A stretch of DNA of 64,000 bases from Gautieria morchelliformis (lineage: Eukaryota > Basidiomycota > Agaricomycetes > Gomphales > Gomphaceae), in contig WHVA01000229.1 of assembly GCA_015179125.1 (NCBI GenBank), positions 1 through 64,000 on the forward strand, written 5' to 3'. The translations under genes and the position numbers were made by a program. Shown here piece after piece: positions 31,735-42,130 of the stretch. Each line of letters opens with the position of its first letter. The stretch's first letter is position 1. The notes below the pieces were generated by a model. That model ran no database searches, was not told the DNA's origin, and worked only from the letters and a program-made list of their open reading frames with translations.

Positions 31735-31929
31735 GTTGTGAGAAGGAACACTACAATGCAGACGAGGGACTAAGTTTTGTGTAGCAAGGTGGGGTTGGAG
31801 TAACAGATCACGAAGGTCTATATATATCATTCTGGCCATGGGTGTTGCCAGGTCCCAGATATTCACAGCATTCTACCTCAGTGAGTGTTGCACAAATTTT
31901 GTCACGGGGCCCTGTCTGATGGAAGATAA

Positions 31930-32503
31930 TGTGAGGGCAACACTAATGACGAAGCCACAACCAAAGATACTCAAGGAGATAAGAGCCGATACTAGGACAA
32001 TGACCAACTGTGTAGTGGGTATCCTCAGTTTATAACTCTACCAACGATAGATACATGGGGACTTGCCTGTGTAGTGGGTATCCTTAGAGATCAAGCTGAG
32101 GAAACGCCACCACACGGGCTACAGTCTTATAGCGCTGGCAAGGCTTACATAATAGGGGAGATGGAAACTTGTAGAAGGTTACGGAATGTGACATGTGACA
32201 GAATGTGACAGAATGTGACACGTGACAGAATGTGACAGAATGTGACATGTGACAGAAGGTGACAGAATGTGACATGTGACAGAATGTGACATGTGACAGA
32301 ATGTGACAGAATGTGACAGAATGTGACAGAATGTGACATGTGACAGAATGTGACAGAATGTGACATGTGACAGAATGTGACAGAATGTGACATGTGACAG
32401 AAGGTGACAGAATGTGACGGAAGGTTATGGAAACTGATGGAAGGTAACGGAAACTCATGGAAGGAAATAGCAACTTGTGGAAGGAAATGCGTGAACCCTG
32501 ACA
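31930..32503 (-). repeat. Gypsy-D 3' LTR with expanded minisatellite
   Basis: 574 bp, on the minus strand TGTCAGGGTTCACGC...GCCCTCACA. Its partner is at 37885-38286 (402 bp). Most of the length difference comes from tandem TGACAGAATG / TGACATG units (about 32190-32415 on the plus strand), far fewer in the 5' LTR. Flanking GATAA (31925-31929) is the reverse complement of TTATC next to the other LTR. A polypurine tract (GAGAGGGGGGTGA, minus strand, 32505-32517) borders it. Confidence 0.9.
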
Positions 32504-32556
32504 TCACCCCCCTCTCAATGCTTGTCGTCCCGACAAGCACAGCTGCCACCTAGCCC

Positions 32557-33111
32557 TCAACATCCACCGAGACATCGTTTCCAAGTATGCCACAGGCGGG
32601 ACCACCATCTCTCCTGGCCCTTCCCTTCCTGGTAACGCAGGTCAATGATGAGCTCAGGGGGATTGGGGTCCATGGGCAAGTGCAGCCCTCGGAACCTTGC
32701 TCGACGTATTCGCTCTCCTGCCATGTTACGGAAACGCTGCCCCACCCAGCCTTCGAAAGTGTAGGGAGTTCCACAAGGGGGGGTTCCATCGTTGAGGAAG
32801 ACAGGGTCGCCGACGTAGTACGTGTTCTCTCGTCTGTGTCGGGGTCTGAGGAATGCGAGTGCAGGGCGAGTGGGCGCCTGACTCTCCGCTGGTGTGAGGT
32901 CCTCAGAGCTGACGGACCACTTTGAAGACCATGCGACGTCGAGATCACGGCAGTCAAGCATCCTTTGTAGCTTGGCTTCACTGGCTGCTCTGGATGACGA
33001 GAAGCCGGAGAAGTGCAGGAGGGTGGGATCGACATGTGACATGTTTGGCAGGTCAGAGAGGTTTTGGGTGAAGCTGGGGAGGGCAACAAGCTCAATGGCG
33101 GGCGAGGACAT
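32557..33111 (-). CDS. Accessory ORF between gypsy-D pol and 3' LTR
   Basis: A 184-codon frame starting at ATG 33111 (MSSPAIELVALPSFTQNL), about 100 bp after the pol stop, in the same strand as pol and before the polypurine tract. It has no signal peptide or membrane segment, so it is not env-like. It is rich in Arg and Pro in the middle, with a short module NTYYVGDPVFLND then GWVGQRFRNMAGERIRR and an aromatic end (ERWWSRLWHTW). I do not recognise it. Some gypsy elements carry an extra gene in this position. A second, overlapping frame (32550-33095) is also open and lacks better support. Confidence 0.55.
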   Translation of the reverse strand: MSSPAIELVALPSFTQNLSDLPNMSHVDPTLLHFSGFSSSRAASEAKLQRMLDCRDLDVAWSSKWSVSSEDLTPAESQAPTRPALAFLRPRHRRENTYYVGDPVFLNDGTPPCGTPYTFEGWVGQRFRNMAGERIRRARFRGLHLPMDPNPPELIIDLRYQEGKGQERWWSRLWHTWKRCLGGC

Positions 33112-33217
33112 GGTTGATGGATGTGGTGGGGTCGATGCAGTGGAAGTGAGCGGTCACAGGTGGAGAGGGGATATATAGCTTATCGGAATGAATTGGTTAG
33201 GCGGAGGCCGATATCAC

Positions 33218-36166
33218 TTATCTTTGGGGTTCTGGATCCTTGACATCATAAGTAGAAGCCCTGCCTGCTGTCCAGTCGAAGAGAGTTTGCCTGGAAGGTT
33301 CTGTGAAGTTCTGAAATCTCTGAAAGGGGAGGGACATATATGTGGCTGCTGAGATACGTTGAGGTGCCTCTGGGTTCTGCCGGTGAAATTCTTTAACGAG
33401 TCGCTTTGCCCCAGAGACATCTTTCGCTGGTAGCCAGAGATCGTCAGCAGCTCCATAGCCCTTCCAGCGCACGAGATACTCCAACCTTCCACGGAACATC
33501 CTGCTGTCTAGAATCCTTTCAACTTCATATTCTTCGGCTCCATCCCGTATGACAGGGGGGGGGGGTGGAGGGGCATGATGTTCAAGGATTGGGTCATCTT
33601 CATATGGCCGAAGCAGGACGACAGAGAACACTGGATGGGTGCGACCAAAGGATGTAGGAAGATTTAGACCATAGGCATTTCGTGAGACCACCTTATTAAC
33701 CATGTAGGGGCCTAGCCACTTGTGGTCTAGCTTCTTCATTGGGCGAGTGGTTGTGATGTTTTGTGCATTGAGCCAGACCTTGTCACCAAGCTTATAAACT
33801 GGGGCTGCTTTATGGTGCACGTCATAGAAGCGTGCCATGTCCTCTGCTGCCTTGGACAGGGCCGAACGAGCTTCTCTTGTGGCCGCTTCCATCCGTGTTG
33901 TGAACTCATCCAGGGCCTCGCGTCGAGTTTCCCGAACTGGTTCCAGTCCCAGCCTTGGATGTTGGCCACTGTCCAACATGAAGGGTGTAGTCTGGGTTGA
34001 GGCATGGATTCGGTTGTTATAGGCAAACTCGGCCAAGGATATCCATTCAAACCAATCATCCTGACGCTGGTTGATGAATAGTCGAAGGTATTGCTCAATC
34101 TCCTGATTAACCCTTTCAGTCTGTCCATCAGTTTGGGGGTGATAAGCAGTAGAGGCAGCGACTTTGACACCGAGAAGTTTGTTCAGTTCATGCATGAACT
34201 GGGAGATGAACTGTGTGCCTCGATCACTGATGATTTCTTCAGGGAGCCCATGAAGTTTCCAAACATGATCACGGAAGAGTCGGGCAACTCCCACTGAAGT
34301 TACATCTGAAGTGGTGGGAATGACATGTGCACGCTTTGAGAGGCGATCGACAACAACAAGGAGAGCATCATAGCCATGACTGGTAGGCAGTTCTACAATC
34401 AAGTCAACAGACATAACCTGCCATCTACGGTCTGGGATACGGTTTGGTAGAAGCTTGCCAATGGGAGAAGCAGGGAAGGTTTTTGTCCGGTTGCACAGGT
34501 CACAGGCCTTCACATATTTTGCAATGTAACGTCCCATCCCAGGCCACCAGTAACTCCGAGCAACTAGTTCAGTGGTTCTCCAACGACCAGGGTGACCGGT
34601 GAGAGGTATGTCATGGTGCGCTTTCACTATGTCATGTCGTAGTTTTGCATCAAGCGGCACGTACACTTTGTTGTGATAGAGGACAAGCCCATCCTGTTCA
34701 GACCACTCTTCTCCTCGCAAATTTCCAGAGGAGCCCAGTTCTTTGAGAGCCTTGACAACCTTTTCATCCCGGTCTACACAGTTCCTTACTCGATTGAGGA
34801 AAGCATCACCTTCACCTGGGACTAACTGCGCGCCAGCCTCTGGAGGATTCGCCTTGATGTGGAACAAGTCAGGGGTAAGTAAGACTTGATTTTGGTTGTC
34901 TTCCTCCCCCCGCTTATGATCCACGCGTCATGAGAGTGCATCAGGCTTGGCTGAATGACGACCAGGACGATGGATCAGCTCAAAATCAAAGCGAGAGAGG
35001 TAGAGTGACCAGCGTGCTTGACGACGGTTCAGGTTTTGTGCAGTGCGGAAGTAGGTGAGATTCTGATGGTCATTGAGAATCTCAATCTTGTGCTTTGTTC
35101 CCTCTAAGATGTGGCACCATTCCTCTAATCCCCGAATCACAGAAAGAAGCTCCTTGTCATGGATGGCATAGTTGCGTTCAGCATCATTGAGGCTTTTGGA
35201 GACAAACCCCACAGGCTGCCATTTGCCATCATCACATAGCTGGGACAGTACTGCTCCTGTGGCATAGGCTGAGGCATCTGTTTCAAGACGGAAATGTTTG
35301 TCTTGATCAGGGAGGACAAGGATCGGTGTTGAGGTGATGAGGAGTTTGAGCTTGTCAAAGGACGCTTTCTCTGGGCCATTTGGATCCCAAGACCATTGGG
35401 CATCCTGTTTTGTCAACTGGTTGAGGGGCTTTGCAATGTGTGAGAAGTCTTCCACAAATCTACGGTAGAAGTTGATGAAACCAAGGAATGATTTGACTTC
35501 AGTGACGTTACGTGGTATTGGCCAGTCCCGCACCCCTGCAACCTTGACTGGGTCCATGGCAACCTGTCCTTGAGAGAGGATGAGGCCGAGATACTCCACC
35601 TCTAGTTGCTCAAATAGGCATTTTTCAGGTTTGAGGTACAGGTTGTTGGCCCGGAGGATTTCAAGGACACGTCGTACAATCCTACGATGTTCTTCAAGCA
35701 ACTCTGTGAAGATGAGAATGTCGTCCATGAACACCACCACAACCCCTTCATCGATGAGACTCTTGAAGATGTCATTCATCATCGTCTGGAAGGTTGCTGG
35801 GCTGTTCGTGAGTCCAAAGAACATGACTAGAGGTTCATACAGGCCCCTATTTGTCCGAAAGGCTGCCTTCCACTCATCTCCCTCTTTTATGCGTACATTA
35901 TTATATCCCCAGCGAATGTCAAGCTTTGTGAAGTATTTAGCCCTTCCAGCAGCAATCTTATTCATGATGTCTGGAACAAGGGGCAAAGGATAGGCATTCT
36001 TGATTGTTATATCATTGAGCTTCCGGTAGTCTTGCACAAATCTAAGACTGCCGTCCTTTTTCTTCACAAAGAAGACTGGAGATGCCATAGGTGACTTGGA
36101 AGGATGGATACGATGGCTCTTCAGGTTCTCCTCAAGGAAGTTATCCAGTTCCCTTCGTGTATCTTG
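33218..36166 (-). pseudogene. Gypsy-D pol: RT, RNase H, integrase, chromodomain
   Basis: Second half of the polyprotein, running in from the inversion breakpoint at about 36166. RT: VFFVKKKDGSLRFVQDYRKL, LDIRWGYNNVRI, FGLTNSPATFQ, FMDD (catalytic). RNase H: LETDASAYATGAVLSQ to RRQARWSLYLS. One in-frame TGA (34928-34930) follows DALS. Then integrase: H-H-C-C finger (HHDIPLTGH...CDLCNRTK), catalytic Asp in MSVDLIVELP and ISDRGTQF, Glu in TDGQTERVNQ, a GPY/F module (KWLGPYMVNKV), and a chromodomain (YEVERILDSR, YLVRWKGYG, LVKEF). The chromodomain places it with chromoviruses of Tf1/sushi type. Apart from the stop and the broken 5' side the frame is intact. Confidence 0.93.
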
Positions 36167-36660
36167 TACTACTAAATGCGCCAGGTGCGAGACAGCTGTT
36201 AATATCTGCTAACGTTAAGTGCAAGACCGAGACAACAGGTCTGTGTTAGCAAAGCCCGCTGAGACGTTATCGAAAGACAAAGGGTAACAAGTAATGTTAT
36301 TGTTGACCGTTACGATCCTTTGTCTTTCGCTTGTGCTCTTGAAGTCAAGTTGACCTACTAACTCAGATGAATAGGTATAGCTTTAGTTCCGAGTCAGACT
36401 CTGTAGGTCACTTTACCGCACTCGTCGTTTGCCACATGGTACTGAGTGTTCATGTCGGATCACACCGCCACCGCCACATCTCGATTCGCAGTGATCTCGC
36501 ACGATCGCCCAGTGCTAGTTCGACAACACGCGTAGATTCTAGGTTCGAGCCCCTGCCTCGGATCAGGGGGCCAGACTCAGCAACAGAGCCTGATTTATGT
36601 ACTAGGAAGGCACAGCGCGCTGTTTCTTCTGTTTTTGTTACACACGTGCTATAATTGTAA
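36167..36660 (-). repeat. Repeat X left arm, copy 2 (displaced by inversion)
   Basis: Reverse complement of 7160-7668: shared segments include GTTAGCAGATATTAACAG, GGTAACAAGTAATGTTATTG and GGATCAGG...CCAGACTCAGCAAC. It is now separated from its right arm (40427-41620). Confidence 0.8.
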
Positions 36661-36865
36661 CCGTCGTGCCAGGGAGTGGAGGGTGTTGTGAAGACGACTG
36701 ACCACTCGCTGAGCTCCATTCCTTTTTCCATTCCTTTGCTGACCGAACCCCGAGCGCAATACCTTAGTATAAGTACATAGCACCTGTACAACGGCGGCTC
36801 AGACCTTATCTGACGCAGCCTAGCTAGTAGCTGTAAGCTCTGCACAGAAGCTGCTGTTACAATAT

Positions 36866-37430
36866 AGGGACGACATCTGCGCACCATGCAACGGCGAAGA
36901 TGACGTGGGGGCCTGTTGGCTGTTTCCGTGTCCGTGTCATTTGCGCTCATTGTAACTGCCGAATCGGTGTGCATGTTTGTCTTTGTTTGGTGTATTCCTA
37001 ATGACCGCACTCTTCTTCCTTCCGGTCGACAAGTGTTTATGAAATTCGATGGGGAGCTGTGTATGTGGATAATGTCGTTTATATTTAACTATGGATCCAA
37101 CCAGTTACCGGTGTTCCAAGGCTGCTGACATGATTCACGACAGCTACAATTTTTTCCAATCTGAATTGTCGAATGGCTGCACAAACATGCCAGACGTCCA
37201 ATGCTTATTTTCGCTAGGTCGCACTGTCGCCCTTCTAATAATATCAGACTAAACAAAATTGCAAACATGTCGCAGGTCACCTCAGTAGCTTCCTGGGCCG
37301 GGCTGTCCTGGGTCACCGGGCACAGCTGTACATCACCGTCGCAGCCGATACACCGAATGCACAATATCGCGGGTACCATGTCGCTGTGCCCCATGTCACG
37401 GATACCATGTCGTTCTGCACGGTCATAACC
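36866..37430 (+). repeat. Repeat Y and start of unit 3 upstream region
   Basis: Matches 41618-42130 directly (GTGCATGTTTGTCTTTGTTT, GACCGCACTCTTCTTCCTTC, ACATCACCGTC). It lies in the inverted segment. In the original order it would run outward from unit 3 (minus strand). Confidence 0.75.
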
Positions 37431-37884
37431 CAATAGTCTTCATCCTCGGCCGACCTCTTCCATTACATCCAGGACGCCGACTTGGGAGCTTTCTCGCGTT
37501 TCCACATCCAGAAATACTCCCACGATGAGATGGTGCCTCTACTGAGACTATCTAGCATCGCCATAGAATCAAAACCTCGTGCACACTCAGGCACCTGAAC
37601 TTGCAGTTTTAGGTCCTAATCCTTTCTGGAAAGATGCCATCATGGGTTATCCCCATCATACCAGGTGAGCTTGTCGCGGTTTGCATTCATTTACATGCTG
37701 CGATTCTCACTCACTTGCATGCCGCTCGACTTCAAATGGCTTGAAAGGAAAGCCCTCCTGAATCACTTCCAGCCCATGCCAGCCCGATGTAATAAACAAT
37801 CTGCCAAGAATATTCAGGTGGCTACACATATCTGATGCTTCTACGCTGCCTTAGCTGAATTGCTACCATGCATGATTGATTATC
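37431..37884 (+). repeat. Displaced upstream sequence of DUF6533 unit 3
   Basis: Loosely collinear with 9580-10080 upstream of unit 1 (CATCGCCATAGAATCAAAAC versus CGTCGCTTTAGAATCGCCGA; GTGAGCTTGTCGCGGTTTGC versus GTGAGCTTTGTCGCAGTTGA). It ends at TTATC (37880-37884), the target duplication of gypsy-D. Confidence 0.6.
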
Positions 37885-38286
37885 TGTCAGGGTTCACGCA
37901 TTTCCTTCCACAAGTTTCTATTTCCTTCCATGAGTTTCTGTTACCTTCCGTCAGTTTCCATAACCTTCCATCACATTCTGTCACCTTCTGTCACATGTCA
38001 CATTCTGTCACCTTCCGTCACATGTCACATTCCGTAACCTTCTACAAGTTTCCGTCTCCCCTATTATGTAAGCCTTGCCAGCGCTATAAGACTGTAGCCC
38101 GTGTGGTGGCGTTTCCTCAGCTTGATCTCTAAGGATACCCACTACACAGGCAAGTCCCCATGTATCTATCGTTGGTAGAGTTATAAACTGAGGATACCCA
38201 CTACACAGTTGGTCATTGTCCTAGTATCGGCTCTTATCTCCTTGAGTATCTTTGGTTGTGGCTTCGTCATTAGTGTTGCCCTCACA
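37885..38286 (+). repeat. Gypsy-D 5' LTR
   Basis: 402 bp, TGTCAGGGTTCACGC...GCCCTCACA, flanked outside by TTATC. It includes TATAAG at 38095-38100 and, about 24 bp further, AGCTTGATCT (38119-38128), a probable transcript start that is complementary to the primer site. AGGATACCCACTACACAG occurs twice inside. Confidence 0.9.
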
Positions 38287-38288
38287 GA

Positions 38289-38298
38289 AGATCAAGCT
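38289..38298 (+). other. Gypsy-D self-priming primer-binding site
   Basis: AGATCAAGCT, two bases after the LTR, is the exact reverse complement of AGCTTGATCT at 38119-38128 in the same LTR, just downstream of the TATA-like box. This is the Tf1/sushi arrangement, in which the RNA 5' end folds back as primer. No tRNA complement is evident. Confidence 0.65.
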
Positions 38299-38346
38299 CA
38301 TAGGACGACCCCACACACTTTTCTTAACCAGCCTTCATCTCAGCCT

Positions 38347-39452
38347 ATGGCAGACCAACTCCCAGACGCATACTGGGACTCCCTGGGTGACCATGGGCCA
38401 TTTTTTTGAGGCCTCCTTTCCAGCCAAGCACAGCAGCTACAGCAACTTCAACTGCAGAATCAGGAACTGCACAGTCAGATTGTTAACTTCACGACCACTT
38501 AGCAAATGCTGCCGCCAATGCTGCTGTTGCTGCTGCTCAAGCCCTTGCGCCCTCAGTACCTCACAGTGTCCCTCCATCTACTTGCTCTATCAAAGCAGCG
38601 GAACCGGAGAAGTTCAATGGAGACCGTGCAGAGACTGAAGGGTTTATCAGGTCTATCAGATTGTCCATCGCTGTCCAGCCGGCATCCTTCCCAGATGAGC
38701 GCACAAAGATCCTATATGCTCTTTCCTTCATGACAGGAGGCTCTGCGGAGATATGGGCACACAACGAGACACAGGCTGTCATTGATGGCACCTCCTCTAT
38801 ATCCACTCTGGAGGGGTTCATTAAACGTGTGGAGGAGGCCTTTGGTGACCCAGATCGTGCCAGAACGGCTCGCACTAAACTGCATGACCTTAGGATGGCG
38901 TCAGGAATGTCGGCAGATGAATACACGGCTCAATTTGAGATCCTGGCAGGCAGGACAGGCTTTAATGATGAGGCACTCGAGGATGCCTATGCTCGTGGCC
39001 TTCCAGCAGGTATCCTTGATAAGATCCACGCCCAGCCCTTTCTTCCATCCAACCTCAAAGCCTGGAAGGAAGCAGCCTGTCAGATTGACCGCAATCATCG
39101 CCGTCTGTTAGAGGTCAGGAAGGCACAGACACCTCATGTCCCTAATCGCCCTCCTCCTGCCCGTCCACTCCACACTCCTGCTACGGCTCCTGTTGTCACA
39201 GCACCACCCAGTAATGCGACACCTATGGACATTGACTCATCCCGCCACCGCACCGAAACACGGACCTGCTACAACTGTAAGAGACCTGGTCACATTTCAC
39301 CAGACTGTCCTGAACCTCGCAAGCCACGAATCCGCGCAAACCTCACGGAGGCGGACATTGCAGCAATTGTCTCTAAATCTGTGGCAGTGGCGATGGAGGA
39401 ACGCAAACAGAAGGTGGAAGCCCCTGTCCAAGATGAAGGAAAGGGTTTTTAG
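38347..39452 (+). pseudogene. Gypsy-D gag
   Basis: Capsid-nucleocapsid protein. ATG 38347 opens MADQLPDAYWDSLGDHGPFF, then a T-run (38400-38406) shifts the frame and a further stop lies near 38484. From about 38493 a clean frame holds the gag domain (EPEKFNGDRAETEGFIRSI, ALSFMTGGSAEIWAHNE, VEEAFGDPDRARTARTKL) and the zinc knuckle CYNCKRPGHISPDC. It ends at TAG 39450-39452 after KDEGKGF-like sequence. The N-terminal breaks suggest loss of function; the rest is intact. Confidence 0.85.
39443..39449 (+). promoter_or_regulatory. Candidate -1 ribosomal frameshift site, GGGTTTT
   Basis: In the gag frame the heptamer reads G-GGT-TTT, the classical X-XXY-YYZ slippery form, immediately before the gag stop TAG. 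The pol frame is -1 relative to gag and is open through this point (GGG-TTT-TTA-GGC-CAG). The position is what a gag-pol frameshift needs. I did not establish a downstream pseudoknot. Confidence 0.55.
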
Positions 39453-40426
39453 GCCAGTCAGCGGTGAAAGACATGCCCCACTCGACGAATCGGTTTTCAG
39501 TTCTCGAAACATGTACAATAGGGATCACAGGCGATATGATGCATCCTTCTCCTATCCCTGATCGAACTGAAACCAAACCAGCCATGCCAAAAACCCAACC
39601 CATCGCTCCAGTTGCTAATGCAAACCTTCCAGTCCCTCTATATGTCCGTACTGCTGACCTCCGCCGATGCACCAAAGTACCTCTCAAGGTCCACTCCGTT
39701 GACACAGGGCATCCACTTGCAATTGACTCCCTCCTTGACAGTGGTGCTACAGGGATGTTCATCGATGTGGAGTTTGTAAGGGAACACAGACTTCGGACCC
39801 GTCCTCTACCCCGTGCCATCCCCGTCTACAATATTGATGGTACCCCAAATGAGGCTGGCTCAATCAAGGAAGAAGTTGACCTCATTTGCACCTTTGGGGA
39901 TCATACGGAACGTGCCACATTCTCCGTCACGAGCCTTGGACGACTTGCCATCATTCTTGGTCACACATGGCTTGTTGAACACAACCCAGAAGTTGACTGG
40001 CGTACAGGAGATGTGAAGATGACACGCTGTCCCAAGTCATGTGGGGGCAGACCTGTTGTCAGAGGGCCCACAGTTGAAACTGTTCCAGAAGAGAGTGTAG
40101 ATCAAGAGGAGGTTCCCATACAGCACACCCGCTCCCTACTTGAGGAAGGAGACAGGACCTTTGTCATCTTTGTGAATGAGAGTCCTGAAATGATTGGCGC
40201 AGGCTGGACTGTCTCCCAACAGCTTGCTGAACGGGCCAGCAAGTCTGCACCAGTCAGATCCTTCGAGGACCTTGTCCCCAAACCATACCAGGAGTTCAAG
40301 GATGTGTTTTCTAAGGAGTCATTTGACCAACTGCCTCCTCGAAAGCCCTGGGACCATGCAATTGAGCTCACTCCAGGTGCACAACCCTTCAGCACAAAGG
40401 TTTACCCAATGTCACCGGTTGAGCAA
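39453..40426 (+). pseudogene. Gypsy-D pol 5' part: protease and RT start
   Basis: The frame is open from the frameshift site to the inversion breakpoint. It holds the aspartic protease (LLDSGATGMFIDVEFVREH, with DSG intact, and the ILGHTWL hydrophobic block) and the start of RT (YQEFKDVFSKESFDQLP, PWDHAIELTPGAQPF, YPMSPVEQ). At 40426 it runs into repeat X. The continuation is on the minus strand, ending at 36166. Confidence 0.88.
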
Positions 40427-41620
40427 TACATTCTGCCGACACCCCGGCACCACTCCCACTCAAGTCTATACGTAGTCTAGTCGAGCCGCGATGGGGGCAC
40501 TTCCCTCCCCTCCGCCCTCCCCTCCCTACCTGAAATGAATACCGACGACCCCAGGGCCAGTGCACGTACCCGGCATCACACAGCACTCCTAATGCTTTCG
40601 AGTTGCTCTGCGCCTCATACCTCATACCTCATACCCATACACCCACACATCCCATGCCTCCCAAGCATTAGTAAATGGGCCTAATGCCACCGCACAGGGA
40701 CCAAACTCGGCGACCCCACACCAGCCCCAGGACCCACCCCGCGACCCACACCCACACCAGGACCCACGCCAGGACCCGTGACGGTGACAGCCTGCGGCGC
40801 AGGCGAGTGTGGTGTGGCTTGCATTTGTTTTTGGGTGAGCGCTCAAGTGCTGCGGCGGGTCAGCGTGTGCATGCGGGGCCGGGGAGTGCCGCAAGCCCGG
40901 GTAGGCGTGCGCGTGCGGCGGGGCTGGGGAGCATGTGCGCGGGGTACGCATTGGGCGCGGGTCCTTTCCCGTTCCCGTTCCCGAGTGGCGTGGTGGGCGG
41001 GTGCACGAAGACGCGCTTCGTTCATTTGCCCGCGCGGCGGCGGCGGGGTTTTGGGCTCTGGCAGGGGGGCCGGTATGGGTAAGGGTGCGGGTAAAGGTGC
41101 GGTGGCGGCGGCGGGCGGTGGTAGTGGGGCTTGCGGGGCATGTGTGGCGCTGCGGCTAGGAGGGGCATGCGGGTGGAGTCTAGGGAGCAGCGGGTGGCGC
41201 TCGGTAAGCGACACGCGGGGCTGGGCAACGGGACGTACCCTCCGCGTCTCCAGGGTCTGTGTTCGTGTCTGGGTCTGGGTCATGCTGGCGGATCGATGGA
41301 TGGCGAGACGTGATGGAGAAGGCAGTGAACGCGTCATGCAGGATGGACGGCCTGTATATATGCAAAGGGAAATACCATACACTCCGCTCGTTCCTCTTGG
41401 GGCCTTTTCTACACCCGGCACATACACACACACACCACCACTGGCAGACACACCGGAAACATCATGAGAAGGTCATGTCTGTGCACTGGAGAGGACGGTG
41501 GGTGATAAGGATCCTAGGAGGGGAGGCTGTTAGTGTCATGTGAGGGGAGGTGATCTGAAGTTTGGAGTGGACGGGTAAAATGCGTGTTAATGCCGAGAAA
41601 GACGAGGCAGTAGAAGGAAG
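40427..41620 (+). repeat. Repeat X right arm, copy 2
   Basis: Direct match to 7669-9480 but without about 590 bp (counterpart of 8420-9010). Both begin TACATTCT(G/C)CCGACACCCC and share CTAGGGAGCAGCG(G/A)GTGGCGCTCGG. Very GC-rich, giving spurious long frames. It lies upstream of unit 4. Confidence 0.8.
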
Positions 41621-42130
41621 ACATGTGCATGCCATGCAACGGCGATGACGACGTCAGGGCTTGTTGGTTGTGTCCGTGTCTGTGTCTGTATCATTGCGCT
41701 CATTGTAACTGGTGTGCATGTTTGTCTTTGTTTGGTGTATTCTTGATGACCGCACTCTTCTTCCTTCCGGTCAACAAGTTTTATGAAATTCGATTGGGAT
41801 GTGCTGTGGATGTGGATGTTGCTTATATTTAACTCTGGAGCCAACCAGTTACCAGCTGACATGATTTGATCACAACAGGTACCATTTGTTCTGATCTGAT
41901 TATCGAATGACTGCAAAAACTGTCGGACGTCCAATACCGTTATTCTCGCTATGTCGCACTGTTGTCATTATAATAATAGCATACTAAATAAAACGGCAGA
42001 CATGTCGCATAGCTTCCTGGGCTTTCCTGGCCACCGAGCACAGCTCTACATCACCGTCACACTCGATACACCGAATGCACAATATGGCGGTTACCATGTC
42101 GTTGTGCGCCATGACGAAATTCGAGGTCTC
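41618..42130 (+). repeat. Repeat Y, copy upstream of unit 4
   Basis: Direct match to 36866-37430; it passes without a break into the unit 4 upstream region. With the inversion undone, this Y and the one of unit 3 would face away from each other, so units 3 and 4 were head to head. Confidence 0.75.

Larger units (their letters stand above)
28480..31929 (-). repeat. DUF6533 unit 3 (segmental duplication)
   Basis: Minus-strand copy in the same orientation as unit 2, so the two are tandem. The upstream end is cut at 31929 by the gypsy-D LTR. Its missing upstream part is now at 37320-37884 in reverse, as expected from the inversion of 36167-40426. A 936-bp insertion lies in the 3' flank. Confidence 0.8.
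36167..40426. other. Inverted segment (about 4.26 kb) splitting gypsy-D
   Basis: The left junction carries TCGTGTATCTTG (36155-36166), the reverse complement of CAAGATACACGA, which belongs both to gypsy pol (codons Q-D-T-R) and to repeat X (7658-7669). The right junction joins gypsy ...GTTGAGCAA to X ...TACATTCTGCC at 40426/40427. Flipping this segment restores a continuous gypsy pol, a continuous X (left arm to right arm) and a GATAA duplication in the same orientation on both sides of the element. The right junction lacks GATACACGA, so nine bases were lost. Confidence 0.85.

Noticed and set aside
32160..32430. Regular short repeats that could look like a CRISPR array
   Set aside because: Units are 7-10 bp without spacers, lie in a gypsy LTR and are in a fungal context: a minisatellite.
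32550..33095. Second overlapping 181-codon frame in the accessory region of gypsy-D
   Set aside because: It overlaps the 184-codon frame almost fully; I kept the frame with the outermost ATG but cannot exclude this one.
36541..36556. GGTTCGAGCCC resembling a tRNA B box
   Set aside because: No A box at proper spacing and no cloverleaf; the matching place in X copy 1 reads AATTCGAGCTC.
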